Below are positions 11,226 through 22,894 of a stretch of 64,000 bases of DNA, piece after piece. Made by a program: the position numbers and the translations under genes. This DNA is from Epiperipatus broadwayi (taxonomy: Eukaryota > Onychophora > Udeonychophora > Euonychophora > Peripatidae), in contig JAQFVV010000020.1 in the NCBI GenBank assembly GCA_028023455.1, forward strand, positions 4,819,092 to 4,883,091. The letters run 5' to 3'. Every line of letters starts with the position of its first letter. The first letter of the stretch is position 1. The notes beneath the pieces were generated by a model. The model saw only the letters and a program-made list of their open reading frames with translations. It did not search any database and was not told the origin of the DNA.

Positions 11226-12114
11226 ATATATTATATACTCTTTTCAGATGCATCTTTATGCTTATGGAAATATTTTTTTTTAAATAAAAAACATGACTAG
11301 AATATATCACAAAAGATGATCCCATGATCAAAATCACAGATAAAATTGTGGCTGTATAGATTTGAATATTATAATTTTCTTTTGCACTTTTTATATGCCA
11401 GAAATTATTTACAAAAATATGGATGGATTTATATAATTTGAGTTTTTAAAAGAATAAAACCAAAATAACTTATATATATATATGTAGAGGCAACAGATAT
11501 TAAATGAAATAAATTTTTTCAAATGGATGTTATATCTATATAATTTTACATACTATAATAATTATTTTACAAATATAATCATTATAACCAATTTATAACA
11601 CATTTCTCATCTTCAATTGTTTAAATTATAACAAACAAAAAGATGTGTCTTAAAACATCAATTTACAAATTGGATGATCTTAAAGTTAGTATTTCTTATT
11701 AAATATTGTTTTAAATACTCTAAAATGTTTTTAGCAATTTAAATTAGCATAACATGAACATTGGCCAGATTATAGTTATATATAAAATTACAAATATATA
11801 CATGTAATCAGAATGGAAGTAACTAGACCTCTCACAGAGCTACATAAATGCTAATAAACTATGAAAAGGTAGATTATACATATATTAAATCCTAAATATA
11901 CTTTCAAATAAAGAAAACAAAGTCCATTTTGCTTATAAAAAGATTTTAGCCTATTAAAGATTTAAAGCGGCTGAATACAGTAAATTAAGGAATTTCCCTG
12001 AAACCAGTCCTATAAGCCTTGAATTATTTTACTACAAAATTCAGAAATTGCCTATATATGTATTAATCCTAATATTCTCACAGATAAATGAATTCGTAGT
12101 ATTATTTCCAGAAG

Positions 12115-12290
12115 CTTCCATGTAGTAAAAATATAATGGCTAAATAGCTGAAGATTCAGTACAATAACAAGTACTTTCCTCAGAGTTTCTTCTTTCTCAA
12201 ATCATAAGAAGAAGCTTTAAGGAGAGTACTTGTTATTGTGCTGAAATGTCAGCTATTTAGCAATTAAAGTTTTACTACATGGAAGCTCCT
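12115..12290. mobile_element. Palindromic element, family A, hammerhead-like motif in both arms
   Basis: The arms (about 12117-12180 and 12220-12287) are inverted copies beginning CATGTAGTAAAA. The minus strand carries CTGAGGA (rc of 12177-12183), an A, stem AGTAC/GTACT and GAATC. The plus-strand arm carries a damaged core, stem AGTAC/GTGCT, GAAAT, GTC and AGCTATTTAGC. GCT just upstream of the core can pair with AGC just after GTC, giving a short stem I. The same motif follows the PLE C-terminus at 49822-49861, which ties this palindrome to PLEs. Confidence 0.65.
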
Positions 12291-13149
12291 GAAAATAATT
12301 CTATGAATATACATACACCCAGTATCATATTTTATACTATGCTCAATAAAAAATACTTCAATGCTCTGGTTTAAATACAATATAAAATTTAAATTTGCAA
12401 TAACTTTATATCATTCAACAAAATAGTTTTTCTGTTTTCATGAAGTTGATTTCTGATATTTGGGAGACTCTTTCGTGTTCAAACAATTTTTAGAATTTGA
12501 TACATCAAATATTGAATATCATCATATTTGGAATAAATCTTGTATTACTTGTAAGCAACTATGACAACCATTAATCACCTCATAATATCAAATACTATTA
12601 AAGACGAAGAAAATATTTATAGATAAAAAGTAAAAAATAATTTAAATAGGCTGCTACAAGACAAAGCCATCTCCAATAGCCCCCATGGTGCAACAATGTA
12701 AATTATTGGGTAGTGAAAAAAAGTTTTCTCTCTGAAGATTTCCAAATGACCATTTACATGAAAGAAAAATCTTATCCTGATTTGAACATGAATTTTTTTT
12801 TTATCACTACTAGAATCAAGCTCAGGTCATAGGTTATGATAAGTTGTACTATCAGTGTGAAAGAATAATAGCTTTATGAGAATCCAAATACTGTAAGGTC
12901 TATCTCTGGTATCTGAATTCAACTCAATACATTCCTACAGAAAACTAATACTTTTGTTTCTATATCAGCTGGTTGCTTAGTTACATAATTTAATTGGTGT
13001 CACATCAATTTAAAGCAATGAGAAAATGCATTTGATAGTGTGAAGGTGATAAGTGATTGATTTCCAAAGCAATTAATCTTTAAAGATAGTGGTGACAATG
13101 ATACAATATATATTGTAGTTTATGCCAAATAATACAATGCTGATATACA

Positions 13150-13500
13150 TAAATTAAAAGATGTGATGTGATGTATTATGGCTTCTCCTTTGCAATGATG
13201 CAGTGCCTCTGGTGTCGAATCTGCATTGCAAAATAAAAATGAATTTATTTTTGTTTATATTTTCATAATCTTAGAAGGAAACAAATCTTGACAATGATAT
13301 TTATTAAGGTGAATTCAAATCATATAGATCGCTACACAGACTCGTTTATATAATTCAAGTTATAAACTGTCTGGTTTGGCAATTACCCTAATAAATATCA
13401 TTCTCAAAGGCTGTTTACCTTATAAGATCTTGAAAATGCAAATAAATGTGATTTATTTTATTTGCAATGCAGATTTGAAATTAGAGGAATTTGCATTGAT
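13150..13500. mobile_element. Palindromic repeat element, about 280 bp
   Basis: The left arm from about 13217 (AATCTGCATTGCAAAATAAA) matches the reverse complement of the right arm ending near 13482 (ATTTGCAATGCAGATT). Further inside, AATGATATTTATTA pairs with TAATAAATATCATT. The imperfect arms are about 100 bp. The upstream TGATGTGATGTGATGTAT and GGCTTCTCC recur at 34301-34335, which suggests a dispersed family. No coding content and no clear hammerhead core are seen. Confidence 0.6.
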
Positions 13501-13874
13501 GTAATTAATGTTTAAAGATTATACTATTTATTGTACTTCTAAAAGCAATTCTCCTTTTTTGTTACTACATGCTCTAAAAAATAAAGAAACAAAACAAAAA
13601 ATATTTACATAAGATAAATATATAAAAAAGTTTTATTACATGCATACATAATTCTTCAATGGAAAAAAATAATTGATTAAGATTTCCATAAAAATGTCGT
13701 TTCTCTAGTATATATAAATTGCCTTTCTTGATGAGAAAGAGAGAGGGAAAAAAGGATCAATCTGTAATTGTGTATATCACTTTTATATATTTTATGGTTT
13801 TACTTAACTGTTCTATATATGAATAATATTGTGTCAATAATATTTTTTTTTGGCAAATACTTGCGTAACTTATA

Positions 13875-14401
13875 CTTTATATCAGTGTTCTTCAACCCTG
13901 CCGGGCCGCGGAACTTTTCTGCAGATCCGCGAGCTAGATAGGCAGTAAAAAGTTTGTAATAATAAATAATAAGAGTTTAAACTTTTAATTAATATAGCTA
14001 ATTTTTATTTATTTTTTCATCTCATTTTTACCCAATTAAAAAAAAAAGTAAACAGAACGAAAACAAAATCTAATCAATCATTCATAAATTAATTTGTTTT
14101 TCTAGTTATCACAGATGTTTATGGGGGGGGGGGGGGTAGAATTAAATTTTTTATTACTTTTCTAAAAAAATTAAAAAAAAAGTTTTTTATTATATAAACT
14201 CCATATATATATAAAACTTTATCTTATATATTTAACGTTGTTTTGATCAGTTATAACAATTATGCTTATCTTTAAGAAAATTTATCTATAGACTTCTGCC
14301 GGTCTGCGAAATCTTATCCTTATTTTTGCTGGTCCGCAGAACCTTATCCTTATTTTTACTGGTCTGCAGATGTGAAAAGGTTGAAGACCACTGCTTTATA
14401 C
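13875..14401. mobile_element. Second hAT-type MITE, different family
   Basis: The element (13883-14393, 511 bp) starts CAGTGTTCTTCAACC and ends GGTTGAAGACCACTG, near-perfect 15-bp inverted termini. The flanking 8-mers are CTTTATAT (13875-13882) and CTTTATAC (14394-14401), an 8-bp duplication with one change. Subterminal repeats containing GGTCTGC and TTATCCTTATTTTT occur two to three times near the right end. A run of 14 G at 14123-14136 lies inside. It is non-coding and so non-autonomous. Confidence 0.9.
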
Positions 14402-14744
14402 ATATACTAAAATGATGATTCTCACAAGCTTAGGATGTGAATACTGTTTTAGGGTATATTTATGTGTGCATTTCCTTGTTATTGATAATATAGCACTACT
14501 GTTTCAACCGAATCTTACTTGGGTTTGTCTAGTTTGTAAGAGCACCTTAATAGCTTCTACTAAAGATACTAAAGAACATTATATATCATAATAACTTGAA
14601 TTTCTTAAAGATGTAGCTTTATATCATAAATTGAGCTAAGAAATAGTACATACAAATATAATATCATAATTGATGATGTTTGGTCACAGTACATTAATTC
14701 AGTCATTTTCACATGTTTATGGACAATGAAATTAATACATTTAT

Positions 14745-15005
14745 ATTTACATTTCTAGAAATTGTATACATATGTTGGAGTATTTCCATCATTTTCTTCT
14801 TCTTCCTTTTCCATCATCTAATATGAAATATTGAATGTCTTTACTTTCCAAATACATTAAATTGTTAAAAGTAGCATATAGGTTAGTAATTGGAAAATTT
14901 AAATAAGATTAATTTTTTTAATGACATTCACTATTTAATATTAGATGATGGAAATAGTCCAACATATAAATGCAACTAAAATGTCATCCTCATAAACCTT
15001 CATGT
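14745..15005. repeat. Inverted repeat sharing sequence with the PLE tail
   Basis: The left arm (about 14745-14845, including ATATGTTGGAGTATTTCCATC) is inverted relative to the right arm (about 14928-15005, GATGGAAATAGTCCAACATAT). The GACATTCA and GATGATGGAAATAGTCC blocks also occur at 9430-9465 downstream of the PLE fragment. It is therefore probably a fold-back copy of the PLE terminal region. Confidence 0.55.
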
Positions 15006-15009
15006 AAAC

Positions 15010-16165
15010 ATTTCTAAAAATTATAAAAGTAAAAGGTTAAAAAAAGGTGATTATTATGCACTTACATAAAGAATATTATAGACAGTTTTACTTGAAATTA
15101 CAATCTATATCTAATGTTAAATAAAATGTAGTAGTTTAACTGAACAAATATTACTAATTTATACTGCAATGTGCTTATTATGAATAAGTTTGTGTAATAT
15201 ACTTGCGCATATATATATATATATATCATTGCAAATGATATATATTGCAATATATATTGCAGAGGCTTCACTATGTGGTGATACTAGACTGATATCAGAC
15301 CCATATAGCTATCTGGCTTTCTATGCTGAGTTTGAAGACATTACGTGTCTAAAAAATTCACGCTTGCAAGCTGAATAGAAATTGTTTCATAAATGCTCAG
15401 AGTTAGTGTTTAGATCTAGTTTCTTATTCCTAACCTTCACTGATGATAGCAAATCAGCTTGAAATCATGATCTGAAGGTGGAATTAAAGATAGAGATAGT
15501 GAATGCTTACTCTGATGTTTATGTAAACAAAACTACGTTTGACGGTGTTTTTGGTAAAATGCCATCTATTGATCATATATATATATATAGCTGCAAAAAG
15601 ACTAATGCCTCAAAATGAAAGTGCTATTACAATATTTATGAGAATTAATTCTAGTTGATAATAAAATCTCTTAAAGTAGATAAATTTCATAGTCGTAATT
15701 ACCAACAGGCACACATTTTTTAAAAATAAGACTAGTGACAGCAGGAGCCTTGTTAATAGATGAAGGCAACCAATGTGTGACATGGATGAGATTTACTCTG
15801 TATAGTTTAGCAAAGTTGTAGAATGTAGACCCAAAAAGTAAAAATTCTAAATTGATCCCTACTACGTAAAATTAAAAAAAAATCTCATATTGGTTAACTG
15901 AGATCACCCTAACATTATAGTGCTTGAATATCATTACAGACCTAGAAACTAAGCCCAAAATTATGTGGACATGTTTGAAAATCATGACAAAGTAATATCT
16001 TTAAAATTCAATTCTAATACAATGATAAAAATTTCTACTATATTATCTATTATCAGGAATATTCCTACTGAAGAGAACAGGTTATAACCTGATTATATTT
16101 GATGTAATGCATACTGGATTGATTCTCAGCTATTAAAATAAAGTCTGTTGAGTCATCATATATCT
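15010..16165. other. AT-rich stretch, no gene
   Basis: Contains AT dinucleotide runs (about 15209-15228 and 15577-15590). The short ORF at 15190-15378 has no recognisable domain. Confidence 0.4.
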
Positions 16166-16167
16166 TA

Positions 16168-16380
16168 ATAATAAAATCAGATATTTTACGGTAATATCCC
16201 ACACAAACTCAAATGTATATTATTATTCTATTTATTTATTTCAAAGCGCTTTTTCGAAGGAGCTATGCTTTGAAAATGAAGGCATAGCTCCTTCGAAAAA
16301 GTGCTTTGAAATAAATAAATAGAATAATAATATATATATTTGAGTTTGTGTGGGATATTACCATAGAATATCTGATTTTA
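16168..16380. mobile_element. Nearly perfect long palindrome
   Basis: The arms of about 95-100 bp run from AATCAGATATTTTACGGTAA at 16174 to the reverse complement ending ATCTGATTTTA near 16380, and pair almost without mismatch. The centre is GGAGCTATGC, a short loop, GCATAGCTCC, flanked by CTTCGAA. A GAAGG/CCTTC hairpin followed by GAAAA after a TTGAAAA-like segment loosely recalls the family A motif, but the core is too degenerate to call. The high arm identity implies a recent origin or arm conversion. Confidence 0.75.
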
Positions 16381-17574
16381 TTACATATATAAACCACACA
16401 TTTCGTTATTTAACAGTTACATCTTAATAATGTGGAGTTCATTAAAATTAATTTTTGTTTTAAAATTTAGATACTAAAATTTACAAGCAATGATAAATTA
16501 TTACTGATGACAATTATTATAACTTGTCATAGCATTTTATGGGCAAAGACCTTAACATACAACTGAAAAGAACTATTGTGTTCAACCTGTTGTTTGTGGG
16601 TTAAAACATCACAGGATTTTTGAACAACCAAGCCATACGGTTATTAAAAGCAATTATACGCAATTGATTTAACAATTATCATCATTATCATATATATCAT
16701 AAATTAAACTTGTAATTAAATTATATAAATTACTTACATTAATATAAATACTTGTTATAGTTAAACTTAAATGCATTTTCAATACGGAGAAACTTCTACA
16801 AAAATCAAACGTTATACACGTGCTTTTGAAAAGAGAACTTCGCAACAAAAATGCAACCAAGGCATTAAATAATTATTCAAGACCATTGATGTCAGTATAA
16901 GAAGTATCAATATCATTTCATGATGTATAGGAACTTCTATTATTCAAGTTAATAAAACAAATCATATATTATTATAAAATATGAACTATAAATAATATAT
17001 TGCATCATATTTAGTTTCACTTAAAAAATATAAATATTTATTTCAAAAAATATCATTAGCATAAATATTTTAAGATTTTTACAAGCGGAATTATAATGTT
17101 TATAAAAATGTTTGAAGGTTTAAATTATAGTGTTTACATTAAACTATAAACTATTGTAACAGTGTTAACAAAAAAGTTCATGATTCTAATTACGAACAAA
17201 AATATTCTAGTTTTATTTTCTGCAATAATTTTTTTTTTTTAGTAGAAATTTATTTTATGTACAAAGTTACATAATAACATCGATTTAGTTTAAATTTGAC
17301 AAATTTACTTTTTTTGTTTATTATTATATTGGAAAGTTAATGAGTTTTTTTTTCTGTAGAAATAGAATTGTTATATTTTGTCTAAAATTAATTACCATTC
17401 TTTTATCATATTCTACATCTCATGAGTCATCAAGAAACTCTTTCAATTAAAATTGGCAAAGATCAGTTTAAGATTTATACTTTGTTTAATACATACTAAT
17501 TTTTTTAAATAAACTATATATCTCTCATTACTAACTATATAATATATCTCCGAACTAGGAAGGACATTTTTTTA

Positions 17575-17790
17575 GATCACAAGCAGAATTACAATCTTTT
17601 CTTCAGGTAGTTGACTTATACCCAACTAAGCTAGACATCTAATATTGGTCAGTAAATGAGTATCTAGGTGTGTTATTTAGAGAGTAAAGTTCCTAAATTA
17701 AATACTTTGTTAGACAGATGAGTGTTGATACAAAGTATAAAAACCTTGCCGCCATCACTGGTGGAAAAATAATATTCTTACTGATATTGA
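17575..17790 (+). repeat. Dispersed repeat family, copy 1
   Basis: Shares AATATTGGTCA(A/G)TAAATG(A/G)GTATCTAG and the flanking spacing with 26605-26790, and more weakly with 31640-31740 (GGTTAGGAATGAGTACCTAG). The three copies are short and 5'/3' ragged, so a SINE-like origin is likely. I cannot identify a promoter box with confidence. Confidence 0.5.
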
Positions 17791-18309
17791 GTCTATAAAT
17801 TTATTAATTCCTTTTCAACAAGTCCACCAGTCAAAGCATCTGTACCAAATAACATATCAATATGCATAAATACCTTCTGATAGCTGTATTTTATTTAACC
17901 ATTCTTACATTGTTGTTCTTAATATGTAGTAATCACTGCTTGTGGTGCACAGCACATTGTTAGGTGGTCAATGGGCTAGCTGCGTTATTAATTAAATATT
18001 AATTACTTTGATTTTGCTCTGATCTTCCCAATATTTTAGCAACTACACATTATATATTTTATTAAAATAATTAAGCAATTACTTTTTTTAAGCTTCTATG
18101 TTATTTATTTCTCTTCTATTACAGAATGATATATCATATAATAACTGCATTCACATTCAAATCAGCACATGTACTGCTGTATAAATAAGTGTTTTCTATA
18201 ACTATGTGGTCTACAAATTATATATAATTGGAAAAGCAGTTTTTACATATAAATAATTGGTATTTACTGCCATAAATTTTCAGACATTTTTAAAAATGTT
18301 TTCAAATAT

Positions 18310-19620
18310 TAATAATTTTTATTAGTCATTCATTAGACTAGAGATTATCCACTTAATGAATAATATTTCTGTAGTGAAATTTTCATTACAGAGAATGAAA
18401 AAGGATAAAGATATGTGTAAGACAGGGTCAACTGATGAGTTCTGATTCAACATGAAATATGCATCTTGGGAATCATAATATTTTCCACATGTCTCTGATC
18501 ATATGTTTATGATTACACTCTTCCACAAGATGATAAAAATGGATAAGAAAGCAGTCCCTAAATTATTTGAGAATGATGTATATAGAAAATCATTTATATT
18601 AAAAATGCAAATTATATCCTTCAATAATTATACTTTCAAAGGCTTATTAAATATATTCATTTTTTAATATATAGTCTTAATTACTATAATGTGATTTATA
18701 AGCACCAACGTTGCATCATTCACATCTTTGACATTATCCACTTTAGATAAATACAGTAATGATTATTATTAAATCATTTATTAAACTAGAGATTATCACA
18801 TAATTTCTGTTCAGATATAAACCTGTTAAATCAATTAATATATTTGTTTTAAACACAGGATATGGTATTATTAATCCAACTCCAGCCCTCTTTTTTATAT
18901 GTAGGATCTTTTTTTTTAAATACACTTACAACTTCTACCATACTGCATCCTAGAAACAAATAAATAAAGATATCTGAAAAAAGATAAGTGATCCTCAAGG
19001 CACATTTTAACAGAACCGGAACTCGTTAGTTGACTTAAGTCATAATTTTTCACACAATCATTTGTTCAGTATTTATCATTATAAAATTGCTGCAGCTTAC
19101 TAGAACTAAACTTTCTGCCTTTAACATCTTTGATACCATGCTTTAGATATAAACTTTAAGGTCAATTAAAGATTAATATTTTTGTTATTAAACATAATCA
19201 CAACACAGTATTTATCCAACTCCATCTCTTTTGAATACAGCTAAAAATCCTATTCTAACACACATTCTTAATATCTATGAAAAAAGACGTCTAGGGGAAA
19301 AAATTTCTGGCTGAAGCAGCACTTTCCAACTGGCTAAGGAATGGAATTTTGATAATAATACCAGGTGGTTTTGTTTAACAAATACTTTAATATTCAACTG
19401 AGTTTAAAGTTTATATCTTGATAGGAATGTTCTGATAATCTCTAGCTGAATAAATGATTGGTAATAATCATTAATGTTTTCACTTAAAGTGGGCCACCAT
19501 AAAGATGGGCTGCAGAAAGTTTGGCACTTGTAAATCAAATTGTAGTAATTTGATGTTGAATATATGATGAAAACATATAAGAAGTTCTTAGACAAATTGA
19601 AGAATGGTAGTTTAATTAGA
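18310..19620. repeat. Decayed family B repeats with hammerhead-like motif
   Basis: A plus-strand motif at 18426-18472 shows CTGATGA (18432-18438), a degenerate stem II, GAAAT (18454-18458), TATGCATC and TTGGG. CAA just before the core pairs with TTG just after the AUC triplet. A minus-strand relative (rc of 18991-19034) keeps GTCAACTAACGAGTT, AAAATGTGCC and TTGAGGATC. Between and after them, blocks such as GAGATTATC, AATGATTGGTAATAATCATT and GGCACTTGTAAAT match units at 58.4-59.1 kb and 62.8-63.3 kb. The segment therefore looks like an old rearranged array in mixed orientation. Confidence 0.6.
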
Positions 19621-19624
19621 AATG

Positions 19625-20680
19625 CATTGTAGGAATTTTTATCTTTTTCAGATACTTTTATTCACACAATTCAAGACTATGTGCCAGTATAAAATTGTTT
19701 AGTATATCTAAAATAATAATTTAACTATGACAACATAAGAAATTGCCAATTGGATCAATAATACTGCTTAGATTTTCTGGGCTGTTCTAAATGAAGCTGC
19801 ATTCTCAGTAAAAGTTCAGTTGTTTCTCATTTCAATTAATCTTTATTCTTTATTGTAGAATTACTGGTTTAATTTCTACAATTTTTATTTATTTAGCTAA
19901 TGTTTTATTGTTTTAAACAGGAAAGTATTCATAAATGAAATTTTAAAAATCTGAACACTTTTCATCTGAAGGTAGAATCTCTAGTAACTTTATTAAAATT
20001 TTTGATTCTATAATTATATGCATAAATTAATAAGTCATGATTTATGGTGTCAACATTCACATGACCCAAAGACAATCGAATTCCATTTTGAAGCAGATAA
20101 GCATAGTGATCATTGATGATCTTGAACCTATAGATGAAACTGTAGTAATATTTAAAAAAATTGAATCTAGTTGACTGTTTGGAGCCTCACAAGAACTTCA
20201 TTTCTTAGCCATAATTGTTCAGCTGTTTGATGCAAAAATGTGTCAATATATTGAGATATTTAATTACCCATCAAGCAGTTTAGCATGAATACTGTTTTTT
20301 AAATAGTAGTACAGTATTCAATGGAATATGTCTGGATTAAGAATATCATTGTTAGAACATTTGCATTATAATCCCAATAAGATTTATTTTCGGGAATTAT
20401 TTTAGATCTACTAAATATAGAAGACTAGCTGTATGTGAGGCTTCATTCACTTCTAGTAGAATAAAATCTAATATATAGTTATGTCTGCAGCTTTTATATT
20501 TACATATTATTTAAATAAAATAATACATGAGTTACCAACAGCAATATCGCAAAAAATATAACTTTTATGATTAGTTATACTACTGAATAATCAATTTGTA
20601 GGATTTCATTTACATATATTTTGCATGTGATAAACTAATTAATATTATTAATTATTAAGCATGCATACTGATATATATAT
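19625..20680. other. AT-rich stretch, nothing recognised
   Basis: No domain-bearing ORF, no clear tandem or inverted repeat, and no RNA fold stood out on reading. Confidence 0.4.
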
Positions 20681-20684
20681 ATAA

Positions 20685-20935
20685 TTAAAAGATTGAAGTG
20701 GAGTTGAGCTGGACATATTGCTAGAAGAGATGATAGTAGATGGACAACTGAAATCTTAAACTGGATTCCAAGAGATTTAAAAGACCCAGAAAGAGACCAC
20801 ATGTGAGATGGATGGATGAAATAAGAAAGTGTGCAGGGGTGATGTGGAGAAGAGAAGCTAAAGATCGGAGATGGACTGAACTTGTAGAGACACCTTCATC
20901 CTGCAGTGGATTGATAATGGTTGATGATGATGATG
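20685..20935 (+). pseudogene. RTE-like LINE, 3'-terminal fragment
   Basis: Translates, with small deletions and stops, as IKRLKWS, GHIARRDDSRWTTEILNWIP, RPRKRPHVRWMDEIRKC and FILQWIDNG, followed by a (TGATGA)n tail. RTE elements typically end in short tandem repeats of this kind instead of poly-A. It begins only about 80 codons from the ORF end, so it is strongly 5'-truncated. Confidence 0.85.
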
Positions 20936-20939
20936 AATA

Positions 20940-22765
20940 TATCCAAGACATCTCATAACATAGAAGTATGAAATAAAAAGTTGATTAATTACAAATAATA
21001 ATAATTTGTAAATAATAATTAGTTTCAGTTAATTTGTTCCTGGCATGCTATTTAGAAGTTATAATATATTTAAATTTGCATTTTTTCCCAAGAATTTTAT
21101 TGTTAATTTTTATTCTATTGATCAGAATCATGCATTTCTAATTTGAATAACTGTATATAATATTTATTTATATATGATAATTAGTATCAAATAATATAGT
21201 TTCTAACATTCTGTATATAATATGTATGCATTTATGTCTTTTTCAGTATTATATACCCTGAATAGAATTATGCATTTTTAATTTAACTAATAAATATTAT
21301 GTTGATGTATGGGGAGGAGAAATAAGACTGATTTAATCTACAGCACCACCTGATGATATAGTTTAATTAATGAACTGCATTAAGAAATATTAACTATGGC
21401 AGTGATGTAATGTTTGTGTCCAAGTAAAAAAGTGACTGGTACTCTCCCCAATCTGCTTGAAGTGTTATCGTGTATTGTGTATAACATACTTTAGCTATTC
21501 GCCACAAAAATTATAAAATATTAGGATGCATTGTATGTACAAAGAATAATAAAAATGTATTTTAAGATTGTTTAAAATATTGTATTGGATACTTTTTAAT
21601 ATTGTTTAAAGTAGTTTATAAAACACTTAGTAAAAAATTATTAATTTATTATGCATAGTGCTATCATTTTAAAAAGTAATTTATTATATTGGATAATGTT
21701 TAATATTGTTTAAAGTAATTTATAAAGCATTGTAGAAAAGACAGTTATTTTTAAATTATTGTAATTCACCATTTTTTCAACGGTAAATAATGTGAGGCTA
21801 CCACCTGCATTTATTTGTATTGATTTGTTGCTTAAATTGAACTAAATATCATAAGACAAAAATTCATAACCTATGTATATATAAAGGATAGATAGATAAC
21901 ATATATAAAGGATAGAGAGAAAAAATTCAATACTGTAGAACATTTACTTTTTTTATTATTGTAAGTTGACATTTTTTAGAAGTTAAATAATGGGATCCTA
22001 CTTCTTGCACTTATTTTTTTTATTTCTTAAATGTAATCATTTTATTATCATATATATATATTGTAACCTGTGAAAGAGGGAGACAGAAAGATGATGATGA
22101 GTCATAAAAAGCCATAACAACTATCACACTCTCAATGATCAATCTACCGTATTGGTCAAGCCAAATTGTAACCTAGAAACTTGTAGACAAATAAGCTAAA
22201 ATATCTCATACAATTATGTAGCTAAACTCAGTGCATTTAAAAAACAAATGCCATATGCTATAATAAGAAGATAAACAGTGGAAGAATTTATAATAAAATA
22301 TGAAAATATGAAGCAACATTATTAATAAATCAAGAGGAAGAGAAATCTCATCTTACTCTAGCACACGTAAAGACTCTTAATATTGTGAGCATATGCCATT
22401 GAGATTACATTTTTATTTCTTTTTTTTACAAATATCTACTACACCTACAACTTGATCCATATCTTCAGTACCTTCTAAGCATCTCAATGCTCTGCTCAGA
22501 TAAAAATATTATTTAACTCTTATAAAATTTAAGATGCTCTTTAAAATCTATGCCATTTAAAATCCATCTTTGAATATACTTTCTTCATTATCAAAATAAA
22601 TTTAAATAACATGGTTCATGAAACAAAACAGGATATCTCAGGGTAATATGATCTCATTTAAATTATAAAAATAAATTCTTTTAGACTCTTCAAATGTATT
22701 CTACATTGAATGAAATCTTAGTTAATAAAATAAATAAGACATACATTTTCTATAGGCTAATATCT
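20940..22765. other. AT-rich stretch, no gene
   Basis: A possible short element lies at 21306-21450, bounded by TGGGGAGGA and TCTCCCCA (about 7 bp of inverted identity). The termini are too short to call. Low-level repeats (TATTGTTTAAAGTA at 21598 and 21703) suggest local duplication. Confidence 0.35.
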
Positions 22766-22767
22766 TA

Positions 22768-22786
22768 TCATCATCATCATTATCAC

Positions 22787-22863
<77 letters not shown>

Positions 22864-22892
22864 CAACAACAACAACAACAACAATAACAACT
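22768..22892 (+). repeat. Compound microsatellite (AAT)n-(AAC)n
   Basis: About 25 AAT units are followed by about eight AAC units, preceded by a short ATC run. The 78-codon ORF across it encodes polyasparagine only because of the repeat and is not a gene. Confidence 0.95.
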
Positions 22893-22894
22893 TA

